NCBI GenBank assembly: GCA_903820745.1
Contig: CAIJIT010000229.1
Location: 1-64,000 of the forward strand
DNA: 64,000 bases
Source: an uncultured Burkholderiales bacterium
Lineage (GTDB): Bacteria > Pseudomonadota > Gammaproteobacteria > Burkholderiales > Burkholderiaceae_C
Direction of reading: 5' to 3'
Shown here: positions 1 through 7,448 of the stretch, one piece after another
Position numbering within the stretch: position 1 is the first letter of the stretch
How the letters are laid out: the number at the start of each line of letters is the position of its first letter
Made by a program: the position numbers and the translations under genes
The notes under the pieces: generated by a model
What the model saw: the letters and a program-made list of their open reading frames with translations, nothing else
The model's database searches: none
Told to the model about the DNA's origin: nothing

Positions 1-120
1 ACCTGCTGGGGGTGTGAGAGTTTGCATGATCGTGATGTGAACGCTGCTCGCAATATCCTGTCAAAGTTCAGAGCCGGCTGCGGACATGCAGCCCCTGTAG
101 AGGGAATCCCCGCCCTTTAG
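1..120 (+). CDS. tnpB: TnpB (IS200/IS605 OrfB) transposase/RNA-guided nuclease, C-terminal fragment
   Basis: The window opens inside a reading frame that runs in frame 1 to a TAG at 118-120 (39 residues). It contains two close cysteines (CWGC), then HDRDVNAARNIL, the conserved end of the TnpB/OrfB family: the second half of the C-terminal zinc finger and the last RuvC aspartate (DxNAARNI). TnpB proteins are RNA-guided nucleases carried by IS200/IS605 elements. Only the C-terminus is visible, so whether the upstream gene is intact cannot be judged. The frame ends inside the right-end hairpin of the element, as is usual for this family. Confidence 0.8.
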   Translation, partial: TCWGCESLHDRDVNAARNILSKFRAGCGHAAPVEGIPAL

Positions 121-137
121 GGCGGGGAGGATGTCAA
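61..137 (+). mobile_element. Right end of an IS200/IS605-family element, with a possible omega-RNA 3' end
   Basis: A perfect 8-bp stem (108-115 with 120-127, loop TTTA) overlaps the tnpB stop codon and is followed by GGAGGATGTCAA ending at 137. This hairpin-plus-TCAA arrangement is typical of right ends of IS605/IS1341-type elements. There TnpA recognises the hairpin, and the TnpB guide RNA scaffold ends at the element boundary. The bases after about 137 would then act as guide sequence. The exact boundary is inferred from pattern, not from an empty-site comparison. Confidence 0.65.
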
Positions 138-269
138 GGCATGGAACTCCGGTGAGGCCGAACGGCCAGCAGCCAACCATTATTGGCCGCAGCATCAGTG
201 TAGGTAAATGCTGCTGATAAGTGCTTTCTGAAACTCGTAAATAAATCGGTGTTTGAGCAATAATATTTC

Positions 270-282
270 TTCATTCAATGAA
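270..282. promoter_or_regulatory. Perfect palindrome upstream of the Lrp-type gene
   Basis: TTCATT-C-AATGAA is a perfect inverted repeat with 6-base arms, 5 bp before the first candidate start codon of the Lrp/AsnC gene, in an AT-rich stretch. Lrp-family genes are commonly autoregulated, so an operator is plausible. No binding consensus for this particular protein is known to me. Confidence 0.35.
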
Positions 283-287
283 TTGAG

Positions 288-854
288 ATGCAATTGATGC
301 TCGAAAAATCAAAACAAGGGAAAACCATAGGTCCGACGGATGCGGCTGTGGCGGCTGAACCGACCCTGCAGGGCGACGTGCTCGACCGGTACCACATCGC
401 GATTCTGGCGCTGCTGCAAACCGAAGCCCGGCTGTCGAATGCCGAACTGGCAACGCGCATCGGCCTGTCCACCGCGCCGACCTGGCGACGGTTGCGCTGG
501 CTCGAGGAGCAGGGCTACATCACCGGCTACCGGGCTGAAATCGACCGGCGCAAGATCGGCCTGGGCGTGCTGGCCTTTGTGCGCTTGACCGCTGATCGCA
601 ACAATGGCGCCACCACCAAGCAACTTGAGGATGAAATCCGCCTGCTGCCCGAGGTGACGGCTTGTCACTACATCTCAGGTACCGGTACCTTCGAGCTGCA
701 GGTGATGGCCACCGACCTCGACGCCTTCTCGCGTTTTTCGATCGACCGGCTGCTCAATCTACCGAATGTGAAGGACATCCACACCAGCTTTTCGCTCGGC
801 GAGGTCAAGGCCAGTTCGGCCCTGCCGCTGACCCATCTCAAAAGCCCAGACTGA
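288..854 (+). CDS. Lrp/AsnC-family transcriptional regulator
   Basis: The 188-residue protein has an N-terminal helix-turn-helix (about residues 27-75; ILALLQTEARLSNAELATRIGLSTAPTWRRLRWLEEQGYI) and a C-terminal RAM/AsnC effector domain (about 90-170). The family forms octamers or other oligomers and senses amino acids or related ligands. The first roughly 25 residues are a non-conserved extension, and the ATG at 297 is an alternative start. Its 3' end overlaps the convergent frdD gene by 17 bp. The regulated target is unknown. The inserted element end lies just upstream. Confidence 0.85.
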   Translation: MQLMLEKSKQGKTIGPTDAAVAAEPTLQGDVLDRYHIAILALLQTEARLSNAELATRIGLSTAPTWRRLRWLEEQGYITGYRAEIDRRKIGLGVLAFVRLTADRNNGATTKQLEDEIRLLPEVTACHYISGTGTFELQVMATDLDAFSRFSIDRLLNLPNVKDIHTSFSLGEVKASSALPLTHLKSPD

Positions 855-1197
855 GCAGGCTCGCTCCAGCGACCAGGGTCAAGGCCATCGCGCCGCCATA
901 GCAGATCAGCTTGGCCACTGTGCCCTTGTGGATGCCGATGTCATGCAGGCTGCACAAAATCCGGTGCGCCGCATGCCAGGCGAACAGCGAGATCACGGCG
1001 ACCAACAGACCCTTGCCGACCCAATGCTGGGCAAAGGCGAGCATCTGCGGATAAGCCAGCTTCGACCCTGTCAAAGGCCAGGCCAGCGGTATGGCCAGGC
1101 CGGTGATGAAGACCAGCATCGGCCCCAACAGCGCCGCGAGCATGCCACCAGCGCCGAACAGCAGCCAGAAAATCGGCGAATTCGAACGCTTCATCAT
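838..1197 (-). CDS. frdD: Fumarate reductase membrane subunit D
   Basis: 119-residue integral membrane protein with three hydrophobic segments, starting MMKRSNSPIFWLLFGAGGMLAALLGPM. The SPIFW...G motif near the N-terminus and the size match FrdD. With FrdC it anchors the FrdAB catalytic part in the inner membrane and takes electrons from menaquinol or ubiquinol. Its ATG overlaps the frdC stop codon, indicating translational coupling. It is the last gene of frdABCD, and its end overlaps the convergent Lrp gene. Confidence 0.9.
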   Translation of the reverse strand: MMKRSNSPIFWLLFGAGGMLAALLGPMLVFITGLAIPLAWPLTGSKLAYPQMLAFAQHWVGKGLLVAVISLFAWHAAHRILCSLHDIGIHKGTVAKLICYGGAMALTLVAGASLLSLGF

Positions 1198-1598
1198 GAT
1201 TGCCCCAGCAGTGCCAGCAGCAGCAAGGAAGCGACGACCGTCGCGGCCCAACCGATGCGGGTGATCGTCACAGCCTGCAGACGCTTGCCGCCAATGAAGA
1301 TCATCGGCATCGTCTTGGGCATGATCTCGAACCAGCTCTTGGCATGCACCGCCATCGCCAGCAACAGCAAGGCATGCAGTAGCAGCGATGCCGGGCTTTG
1401 CAAGGCAGCCAGCCAACCGTTCCAGGCCGCCTCGCCTTGCGCTAGCCGCACTGCACCAACGGCCAGTATCAGCGCATAGGCCGCCACGCCGAAAGCCGTG
1501 GTTTCGCGCGCCATATAGCGGACGAAAAAGGGATCGCGCCGCCACCAGCCCTTCATTGGCCGGATATAGGGTTTCGCAGTCGGGGCTTGCTTGCTCAT
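1194..1598 (-). CDS. frdC: Fumarate reductase membrane subunit C
   Basis: 134-residue membrane anchor with three transmembrane segments. The N-terminal region (YIRPMKGWWRRDPFFVRYMARE) is the conserved FrdC cytoplasmic leader, and a conserved AVHAKSWFEIMPKT lies before the last segment, including the His and Glu region involved in quinone handling. I chose MSKQ (1598) rather than the longer frame because it matches family length (about 130) and overlaps the frdB stop by 4 bp. Confidence 0.9.
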   Translation of the reverse strand: MSKQAPTAKPYIRPMKGWWRRDPFFVRYMARETTAFGVAAYALILAVGAVRLAQGEAAWNGWLAALQSPASLLLHALLLLAMAVHAKSWFEIMPKTMPMIFIGGKRLQAVTITRIGWAATVVASLLLLALLGQS

Positions 1599-2350
1599 GC
1601 CCTGTCTCCCTGGAAGAAGCGCAGGAAATAGTCCTTGGCGCTGTTGACCTTGTTCTGGTTTACCGCATGGGCCGGGTCGACATGTTTGGGGCAGACCTCG
1701 GAGCAATAGCCGACCGCCGTGCAACTCCACACGCCTTCAGCCGCATTGACAACTTCCATCCGCTCGGCCTGTCCGCCATCGCGCGAGTCGGCGTTGTAGC
1801 GGTGCAGCAGGGCCAGCGCAGCCGGCCCGACGAAGTTCGGGTCGAGCCCGTACTGCGGACAGGCGGCATAACAGAGCAGGCAGTTGATGCAGCTGCTGTA
1901 TTGCTCGAACTGCTCGAGCTGTTCGGGCGTTTGCAGGTATTCGCCCTCGTCGAGGCGGCGCGGCGTTTTCGGGATGATGTAGGGCTTGATGCTTTCGAGC
2001 TTCTCGACGAATTTGTCGACGCTGACGACCAGGTCGCGCTCGATCGGGAAATGTGCCAGCGCCTCAACACGCACCGGCCCTGGCAGCAGGTCGCGCAAAA
2101 AAGTCTTGCAGGACAGCTCGGGCTTGCCGTTGATCATCATGCCGCAGCTCCCGCAGATCGCCATCCGGCAGGACCAGCGAAAGCTCAGGCTGCCGTCCTG
2201 ATCATCCTTGATCTGCTGCAGCCCTTGCAGGACCGACATATCGTCGGTGAACGGTACTGCAAAGGTCTGCCAGAAGGGCTGATCCTCCTGCTCGGGTCGG
2301 TAGCGCTGCACCTCGATCGCGATCATCTTCTGGCTCGATGCTTCAGACAT
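1595..2350 (-). CDS. frdB: Fumarate reductase iron-sulfur subunit B
   Basis: 251 residues. The plant-type [2Fe-2S] ligands are C61, C66, C69 (CRMAICGSCG) and C81. The ferredoxin-like half carries SSCINCLLCYAACP and a CSEVCPKHVDP motif for the [4Fe-4S] and [3Fe-4S] clusters. It relays electrons between the quinone site in FrdCD and the flavin in FrdA. The start MSEASSQ overlaps the 3' end of frdA by 8 bp. Confidence 0.93.
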   Translation of the reverse strand: MSEASSQKMIAIEVQRYRPEQEDQPFWQTFAVPFTDDMSVLQGLQQIKDDQDGSLSFRWSCRMAICGSCGMMINGKPELSCKTFLRDLLPGPVRVEALAHFPIERDLVVSVDKFVEKLESIKPYIIPKTPRRLDEGEYLQTPEQLEQFEQYSSCINCLLCYAACPQYGLDPNFVGPAALALLHRYNADSRDGGQAERMEVVNAAEGVWSCTAVGYCSEVCPKHVDPAHAVNQNKVNSAKDYFLRFFQGDRA

Positions 2351-4142
2351 GGCTGGCCTCCTTGGCAAGGCGTTGGGCCGCATCGGCCTGCTCGCCGGCT
2401 GCGCCATAGGCGCGCGTTCCCGGCGGCGAGCTGGTGATTCTGACCTCGCCATAAGTGATCGTCGGGGCGTCGTCGCCCTGGTAATGCGCCAGGCTGTGCT
2501 GCAGGAAGTTCTGATCGTCACGCAACTCGAACCCGTCGAGCCGCTGGTGCGAGCCACGCGACTCCTCGCGGTTCAAGGCCGAATGCGCCATCGCTTGCGC
2601 CACGTCGAGCAGATAACCGAGCTCGATCGCCAGTAGCCATTCGGTGTTCCAGGCTTTCGAGTGGTCGTCGAGTTGCACCCGCTTGTAGCGCTGCTTCAAC
2701 TCGGCGAGCTTGTCGCACGTGGCCTGCATCGTCGCTGCGCTGCGGTAGATGCCACAGCCTTCTTCCATGCTCTGTGCCATTTCGCGGCGCAGCGTGGCGA
2801 TGCGTTCATTGCCGTCGCTGCGCTGGACGATGGTCATGACCTTGCGGCGCGAATTTTCGGCCAATTTGTCGAGCAAGTCGGTCTTGCCATGGTCCACCGA
2901 TTTCGCGAAGGTCGCGGCCTCGAGCCCTGCGACCTTGCCGAACACGAGCAACTCGGTCAGCGAGTTCGAGCCAAGCCGGTTCGCTCCATGGATGCCAACG
3001 CTCGAGCATTCGCCCACCGAATAGAGTCCGGGCAAGGGTGAAGCGGTTTTGCCGTCGGCGGTGATGCCGCCCATCGTGTAATGGACCGCCGGCAAGATCG
3101 GGATCGGCTCCTTGGCCGGGTCGACGCCGAGGTATTCGACCGCCAGCTCGTAGATCTGCGGCAGGCGCTCGCGCAACTTTTTTTCGCCCAGATGGCGCAG
3201 GTCGAGGTGCAGCACATCGCCGTGGATGCCGCTGATCGTGCGGCCTTTTTGCTTTTCATGCCAATAAGCCTGGCTGAGGCGGTCGCGCGGCCCCAGCTCC
3301 ATCGCCTTGTTGCGCGGGGTCGGGCCAGCCGGTCCGAGGCCGTAGTCCTGCAAGTAGCGATAGCCGTCCTTGTTGATCAGAAACCCCCCTTCGCCGCGGC
3401 AGGCTTCAGTGAACAAAAGGCCGGTGCCGGGCATGCAGGTCGGGTGGTACTGGACGAATTCCATGTCGCGCAGCGGCACGCCGTGCCGGTAAGCCAGCGC
3501 CATGCCGTCGCCGGTGACGATGCCGCCATTGGTGTTCTCGCGGAACACCCGGCCGGCGCCGCCGGTGGCGATGATCACCGCCTTGGCCTGGATCAGGGTG
3601 AATTCGCCGCTGGCGATTTCGATCACGACAGCGCCCTGGACGCGGCCTTCGCCCTCGACCAGGTCAACGCAGAAATACTCGTCAAAGCGCTTGATCGACG
3701 GGAATTGGATCGAGGTCTGGAACAGCGTGTGCAACATGTGGAAACCGGTCTTGTCGGCAGCGAACCAGGTGCGCTCGATCTGCATGCCACCAAAGGCGCG
3801 CACATTCGCATGGCCGTCTTCCTTGCGACTCCAGGGGCAGCCCCAATGGTCCATCTGCACCATTTCTTCATGCGCATGGGCGACGAAATACTCGACCACA
3901 TCCTGTTCGCAGAGCCAATCACCGCCGGCCACGGTGTCGTGAAAATGGGCTTCGAGGCTGTCATGGGCCTGCGTCACTGCGGCCGCGCCGCCTTCGGCGG
4001 CCACCGTGTGGCTGCGCATCGGATAAACCTTGGAGACCAGCGCGATGCTCAGCCCCGGGTCGCTTTGGGCCACCGCAATCGCGGCCCTCAGACCGCCGCC
4101 GCCGGCACCAATGATCAAGACATCGGCTTTGTAATTGTTCAT
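2343..4142 (-). CDS. frdA: Fumarate reductase flavoprotein subunit A
   Basis: 599 residues. The Rossmann dinucleotide motif GAGGGG is at 12-17. H45, in RSHTVAAEGG, is the expected covalent FAD attachment residue, and the catalytic HPT/RGEGG/HGANRLGSNSL blocks are all present. It reduces fumarate to succinate, or runs in reverse. I chose MNNYKADV as the start because GAGG lies 6 nt before it; an in-frame ATG two codons earlier (4148) is possible. With FrdB, C and D it forms a complete operon of four overlapping genes. A weak FNR-like sequence (TTGAT-N4-GTCAT, 4210-4223) lies upstream. Confidence 0.95.
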   Translation of the reverse strand: MNNYKADVLIIGAGGGGLRAAIAVAQSDPGLSIALVSKVYPMRSHTVAAEGGAAAVTQAHDSLEAHFHDTVAGGDWLCEQDVVEYFVAHAHEEMVQMDHWGCPWSRKEDGHANVRAFGGMQIERTWFAADKTGFHMLHTLFQTSIQFPSIKRFDEYFCVDLVEGEGRVQGAVVIEIASGEFTLIQAKAVIIATGGAGRVFRENTNGGIVTGDGMALAYRHGVPLRDMEFVQYHPTCMPGTGLLFTEACRGEGGFLINKDGYRYLQDYGLGPAGPTPRNKAMELGPRDRLSQAYWHEKQKGRTISGIHGDVLHLDLRHLGEKKLRERLPQIYELAVEYLGVDPAKEPIPILPAVHYTMGGITADGKTASPLPGLYSVGECSSVGIHGANRLGSNSLTELLVFGKVAGLEAATFAKSVDHGKTDLLDKLAENSRRKVMTIVQRSDGNERIATLRREMAQSMEEGCGIYRSAATMQATCDKLAELKQRYKRVQLDDHSKAWNTEWLLAIELGYLLDVAQAMAHSALNREESRGSHQRLDGFELRDDQNFLQHSLAHYQGDDAPTITYGEVRITSSPPGTRAYGAAGEQADAAQRLAKEASHV

Positions 4143-4294
4143 CCGCATCCTCAACTTTTATCGCTTGCGCAAGGCCAGTTCAGTGTGTGCGGCCGGCTGC
4201 CGACCGACCTTGATAGATGTCATTGCAGCGGCAACGAAGGCCAGGGTTCTCCGGCAAGCCACAATCGGGCTCCACTTTCGAACGCCTGACCACC

Positions 4295-4765
4295 ATGTAC
4301 AACGCATTCAAATTGATCCACCTGGTGGCCGCCATCATCTGGATGGGCGGTATGACCTTCATGCTGCTGGCCCTGCGCCCGGCGGCCTTGGCGATGCTGC
4401 AGCCGCAGCCGCGCGCCAAGCTGATGGTGGCGGTTTGGCAGCGCTTCTTCTTGCTGGTGGTGGGGGCGATTGCGGCCTTGTTGGCGACCGGCTCACATCT
4501 CTACAGCAGCGCTTTCCGGGCTGCCAAGGCCGCCACCGGGACCGGCGCTGTGCCGCTCGGCTGGACGCTGATGCTGGGACTTGGCTTGCTGATGATGCTG
4601 ATCTTCGGCCACGTCTATTTCGCCGGATTCCGCAAATTCAAGGGTGCCGTCGAAGCCGCGCAATGGCCTGAAGCGGCGCGGGCTGCCGGTCAGATCCATC
4701 TGCTGATGTCGACCAATTTCGTCCTCGGCTGGCTGGCGATTGCCGCCCTCCGGTTGCTGCCATGA
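4295..4765 (+). CDS. CopD-like/DUF-type four-helix integral membrane protein
   Basis: 156 residues with four predicted membrane helices. The first (FKLIHLVAAIIWMGGMTFMLL) contains an H and a WMGG pattern seen in CopD and related heme- or copper-associated membrane families, and further histidines occur in the helices (HVYF, QIHLLMSTNFVLGW). The function is not known. It is divergent from frdA across a 152-bp gap, and its stop precedes the next transporter by only 10 bp, so the two are probably co-transcribed. I used the ATG at 4295 rather than an upstream start because hydrophobic homology begins there. Confidence 0.65.
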   Translation: MYNAFKLIHLVAAIIWMGGMTFMLLALRPAALAMLQPQPRAKLMVAVWQRFFLLVVGAIAALLATGSHLYSSAFRAAKAATGTGAVPLGWTLMLGLGLLMMLIFGHVYFAGFRKFKGAVEAAQWPEAARAAGQIHLLMSTNFVLGWLAIAALRLLP

Positions 4766-4775
4766 CCGGCGTGAA

Positions 4776-5669
4776 ATGACGGCCCGATTACCGCTGAATC
4801 ATTTCCTGCTGGCGATGCTGGTTGTCGCCATCTGGGGCAGCAATTTCGTCATCATCCGCTTTGGCCTGGAGTCGCTGCCCCCGCTGCTTTTTGCCTGTCT
4901 GCGCTTTGTCTTCGCAGTGCTGCCAGCGATATTTTTTCTGCCCAGGCCCGACCTGCCCTGGCGCAACCTGGCCAGCTACGGGGTGCTGAGCGCAACGCAA
5001 TTCGGGCTCTTGTTCCTGGCCATGCGCGGGCATATTTCTCCAGGCCTGGCGTCGCTGGTGCTGCAGGCGCAAGTCTTTTTCACGCTGATGCTGGCAAGGC
5101 GGATCAGCCAGGAGCGCGTGCAGGCCTATCAATGGCTGGCCTTGCTGCTGGCCGCTTCGGGCATTGCGGTGATCGTTGTTCATACCGACGGCAGCGTCAC
5201 CGTTTTGGGCTTGCTGCTGATCCTGTCTGCGGCCTTTTGCTGGGCCAGTGCGAACCTGGTCGTGAAGAGTGCCGGCCGAGTCAATACGCTGGCCTATGTC
5301 GTCTGGACCAGCGTCTATGCCGTGCCGCCGCTGCTGCTGCTGTCGCTGTTGTTCGAAGGCCCGGCCGTTGTCGCGCAGGCCTTGCGTCAAGCCGATTGGA
5401 TGACCTGGGGATCGGTGCTGTCGCAGTCGCTGGGCAATGCCTTGCTCGGTTATGGCATCTGGGGCTGGTTGCTGTCGCGCCATGCGGCCGCCACGGTCGT
5501 GCCGATGTCCTTGGCCGTGCCTGTCATCGGCATGAGCACGGCGGCCTGGATCTTGGGCGAGAGTCTGCCAGGCTGGAAGTTGCTTGCCGCTGCCCTGGTG
5601 CTGGGCGGTCTGGCCTTGAACCTGCTGTGGCCGCAGCGCCGGCGGCTGTTCGCCGCTAACGCGGCCTGA
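4776..5669 (+). CDS. EamA/DMT-superfamily permease
   Basis: 297-residue membrane protein with about ten hydrophobic helices arranged as two EamA repeats (roughly 8-135 and 145-285). It begins with the characteristic LLAMLVVAIWGSNFVIIRFGLE. DMT permeases export amino acids or metabolites such as O-acetylserine; this substrate is unknown. It lies directly behind the CopD-like gene and its 3' end overlaps the convergent flavin reductase gene by 14 bp. Confidence 0.85.
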   Translation: MTARLPLNHFLLAMLVVAIWGSNFVIIRFGLESLPPLLFACLRFVFAVLPAIFFLPRPDLPWRNLASYGVLSATQFGLLFLAMRGHISPGLASLVLQAQVFFTLMLARRISQERVQAYQWLALLLAASGIAVIVVHTDGSVTVLGLLLILSAAFCWASANLVVKSAGRVNTLAYVVWTSVYAVPPLLLLSLLFEGPAVVAQALRQADWMTWGSVLSQSLGNALLGYGIWGWLLSRHAAATVVPMSLAVPVIGMSTAAWILGESLPGWKLLAAALVLGGLALNLLWPQRRRLFAANAA

Positions 5670-6273
5670 ACATCCGGAAGCGCTGGGCGATGTCGATTTC
5701 GAAATAGTCGGCAGGGCCGCCACCGCGCAGCACAGGGTGCGCTGCGGCAGTGTCGTAAACACCGCCGATCAGCAAGTTGTCGGCAATATGCACGCCGACG
5801 ACTTCACCGAGTACCAGCCAGCTGTCGACTTCCACGCCGTTGGCACCGCGCAAGCGGATCAATTGGCTGAGCTTGCATTCGAACGCCACCGGGCACTCGG
5901 CCACGCGCGGCGGCTTGACCAGGCTTGAGGCCTGCGGCGTCAGCCCGGCGAGTTCGAATTCATTCACCTCCGGCGCGACGGCGGCGCAGCTCAGGTTCAT
6001 CGCTTCGGCCAAGTCGCGCGTGACCAGATTCCAGACGAACTCGCCGGTTTGTTCGATATTGCGCACCGTGTCCTTGTAGCCGATGCTGGAAAAGCCAATC
6101 AATGGCGGCGTGTAGTTGAAGGCATTGAAAAAGCTGTAGGGCGCCAGATTCAACAGGCCTGCGCTACTTTGCGAGGAAATCCAGCCGATTGGTCGTGGGC
6201 CGACGATCGCGTTGAACGGGTCATGGGGCAGGCGGTGGCCTTGGGAGGGTTCGTAGAAATGCACTGGGTTCAC
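5656..6273 (-). CDS. Flavin reductase-like (DIM6/NTAB) domain protein
   Basis: 205 residues of the FMN-binding split-barrel type. It begins HDPFNAIVGPRPIGWISS..GLLNLAPYSFFNAFNYTPPLIGFSS, the signature of the flavin reductase domain family that reduces or carries FMN for partner monooxygenases. No partner oxygenase is adjacent. It is divergent from the 3-hydroxyacyl-CoA dehydrogenase gene across an intergenic region with two palindromes, which may control both. Confidence 0.85.
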   Translation of the reverse strand: MNPVHFYEPSQGHRLPHDPFNAIVGPRPIGWISSQSSAGLLNLAPYSFFNAFNYTPPLIGFSSIGYKDTVRNIEQTGEFVWNLVTRDLAEAMNLSCAAVAPEVNEFELAGLTPQASSLVKPPRVAECPVAFECKLSQLIRLRGANGVEVDSWLVLGEVVGVHIADNLLIGGVYDTAAAHPVLRGGGPADYFEIDIAQRFRMFRPR

Positions 6274-6297
6274 CTTTTTGGATCAGCCATTGTGGCC

Positions 6298-6313
6298 GAG
6301 CAATCGATTGCTC
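6298..6313. promoter_or_regulatory. Perfect 16-bp palindrome between divergent genes
   Basis: GAGCAATC/GATTGCTC is a perfect, uninterrupted 16-bp inverted repeat 25 bp upstream of the flavin reductase start. It probably binds a dimeric regulator that is not encoded nearby. The role is inferred from symmetry and position. Confidence 0.45.
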
Positions 6314-6333
6314 AATCCAGGGCGGCGCCATCG

Positions 6334-6363
6334 AATTGATCACGCCGGTGATAAATTTATAAA
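6334..6363 (+). promoter_or_regulatory. 24-bp near-palindrome overlapping a promoter for the 3-hydroxyacyl-CoA dehydrogenase gene
   Basis: The arms AATTGATCAC (6334-6343) and GTGATAAATT (6348-6357) are inverted with 9 of 10 matches around GCCG. TTGATC (6336-6341) and TATAAA (6358-6363) at 16-bp spacing could be the -35 and -10 elements, so a bound repressor would cover the promoter. Confidence 0.45.
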
Positions 6364-6430
6364 AATTTCTGAATTGACGTATGTAGCGGGAGTTTCTAGA
6401 CTCGACGGCCTTCAAAGAACGAAAGCGAAC

Positions 6431-7405
6431 ATGAGTGAATCGAACAAGACGGTGATCGGCGCCAAGGCCGTGATCGTCGGTGGTGGAACGATGGGCGCCG
6501 ATGTCGCGGTGGTGCTGACGCGCGGCGGTTTTGTCGTCACCGTGGTCGAGCGCGATGGCGCGCGGCGCGCCGGCATCCGCAGCCATGTGGCCGACCGCCT
6601 CGGCGATGTCGGGCTGGCGCAACGGGCTGAAAGCCTTGGCTTGGCTGCCGATCTGGCCGATGTCGACTGGCCGGCCATCGACCTGGTGGTCGAATGTATT
6701 CCTGAACAGCTGGCCTTGAAGCAATCCTTGTTTGCCGATCTGGAACGGCTGGCGCGGCCTGACTGCGTCTTGACCAGCAACAGCTCGAGCTTCCCGATTA
6801 GCGCAATTGCCGAAGGGCGTGCGAGCCAGCAGCGCATGTATGGCCTGCATTTCTTCATGCCGGCGCATCTGGTGCCGCTGGTCGAAGTCGTGCTCGGTGC
6901 GCGCAGCGAATTGGCTGGTGCTGAATCACTTTGCGATGCGATGCGCGACTGCGGCCTGGTGCCAGTGCTGGTGCGCAAGGACAAGCCCGGCTTTCTTGCC
7001 AACCGGCTGCAGCATGCCCTGGCGCGCGAAGCCTTTGCGCTGATCGATGAAGGTGTGGTCAGCGCCGAAGACGTCGATGCTGCGGTTCGGTTCGGTTTCG
7101 GTTTCCGCTTTCTGGCGGCCGGGCCGGTGCTGCAGCGGGACCATGCCGGCCTCGACGTGCATTGCGCCGCTGCCGCTTCGATGTACCCGAGCCTGAGCAA
7201 TGCCAGCGAGCCTTCGGCCCTGCTGCGCGGTCATGTGGCTGCAGGACGCCTGGGCATGAAGACCGGCGCCGGATTTTCGGTCTGGCCCGAAGCCGAGCGC
7301 CAGGCCGAACGGCTGCGCTATGACCAGATGCTCAAGCGCGGCCTGGACTTGTTGAAAGACGATTTGCCGCCCTTGCGCACTACTGCCCGCCCTGGCAACC
7401 ATTGA
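6431..7405 (+). CDS. 3-hydroxyacyl-CoA dehydrogenase family protein
   Basis: 324 residues. The N-terminal NAD-binding domain has GGGTMG near residue 16 and an ERDGARRAG acidic strand end. The catalytic region has LTSNSSSFPIS and YGLHFFMPAHLVPLVEVV (His of the HFFxP motif), followed by the small helical 3HCDH domain with DKPGFLANRLQHALAREA. The family oxidises 3-hydroxyacyl-CoA or related hydroxy acids (carnitine or hydroxybutyryl types). The substrate cannot be assigned. It precedes a Bug receptor by 43 bp, probably in one transcript, so it may act on the imported acid. Confidence 0.85.
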   Translation: MSESNKTVIGAKAVIVGGGTMGADVAVVLTRGGFVVTVVERDGARRAGIRSHVADRLGDVGLAQRAESLGLAADLADVDWPAIDLVVECIPEQLALKQSLFADLERLARPDCVLTSNSSSFPISAIAEGRASQQRMYGLHFFMPAHLVPLVEVVLGARSELAGAESLCDAMRDCGLVPVLVRKDKPGFLANRLQHALAREAFALIDEGVVSAEDVDAAVRFGFGFRFLAAGPVLQRDHAGLDVHCAAAASMYPSLSNASEPSALLRGHVAAGRLGMKTGAGFSVWPEAERQAERLRYDQMLKRGLDLLKDDLPPLRTTARPGNH

Positions 7406-7448
7406 GCGAGCAAAGCTTGCGCAAAACTTATAACCCACAGGAGAAGAG

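Noticed and set aside
1388-2437. Long open frame opposite frdB/frdC (349 codons), and similar long antisense frames over many genes
   Set aside because: They are antisense shadows caused by high GC at third codon positions; the frd frames have clear family motifs.
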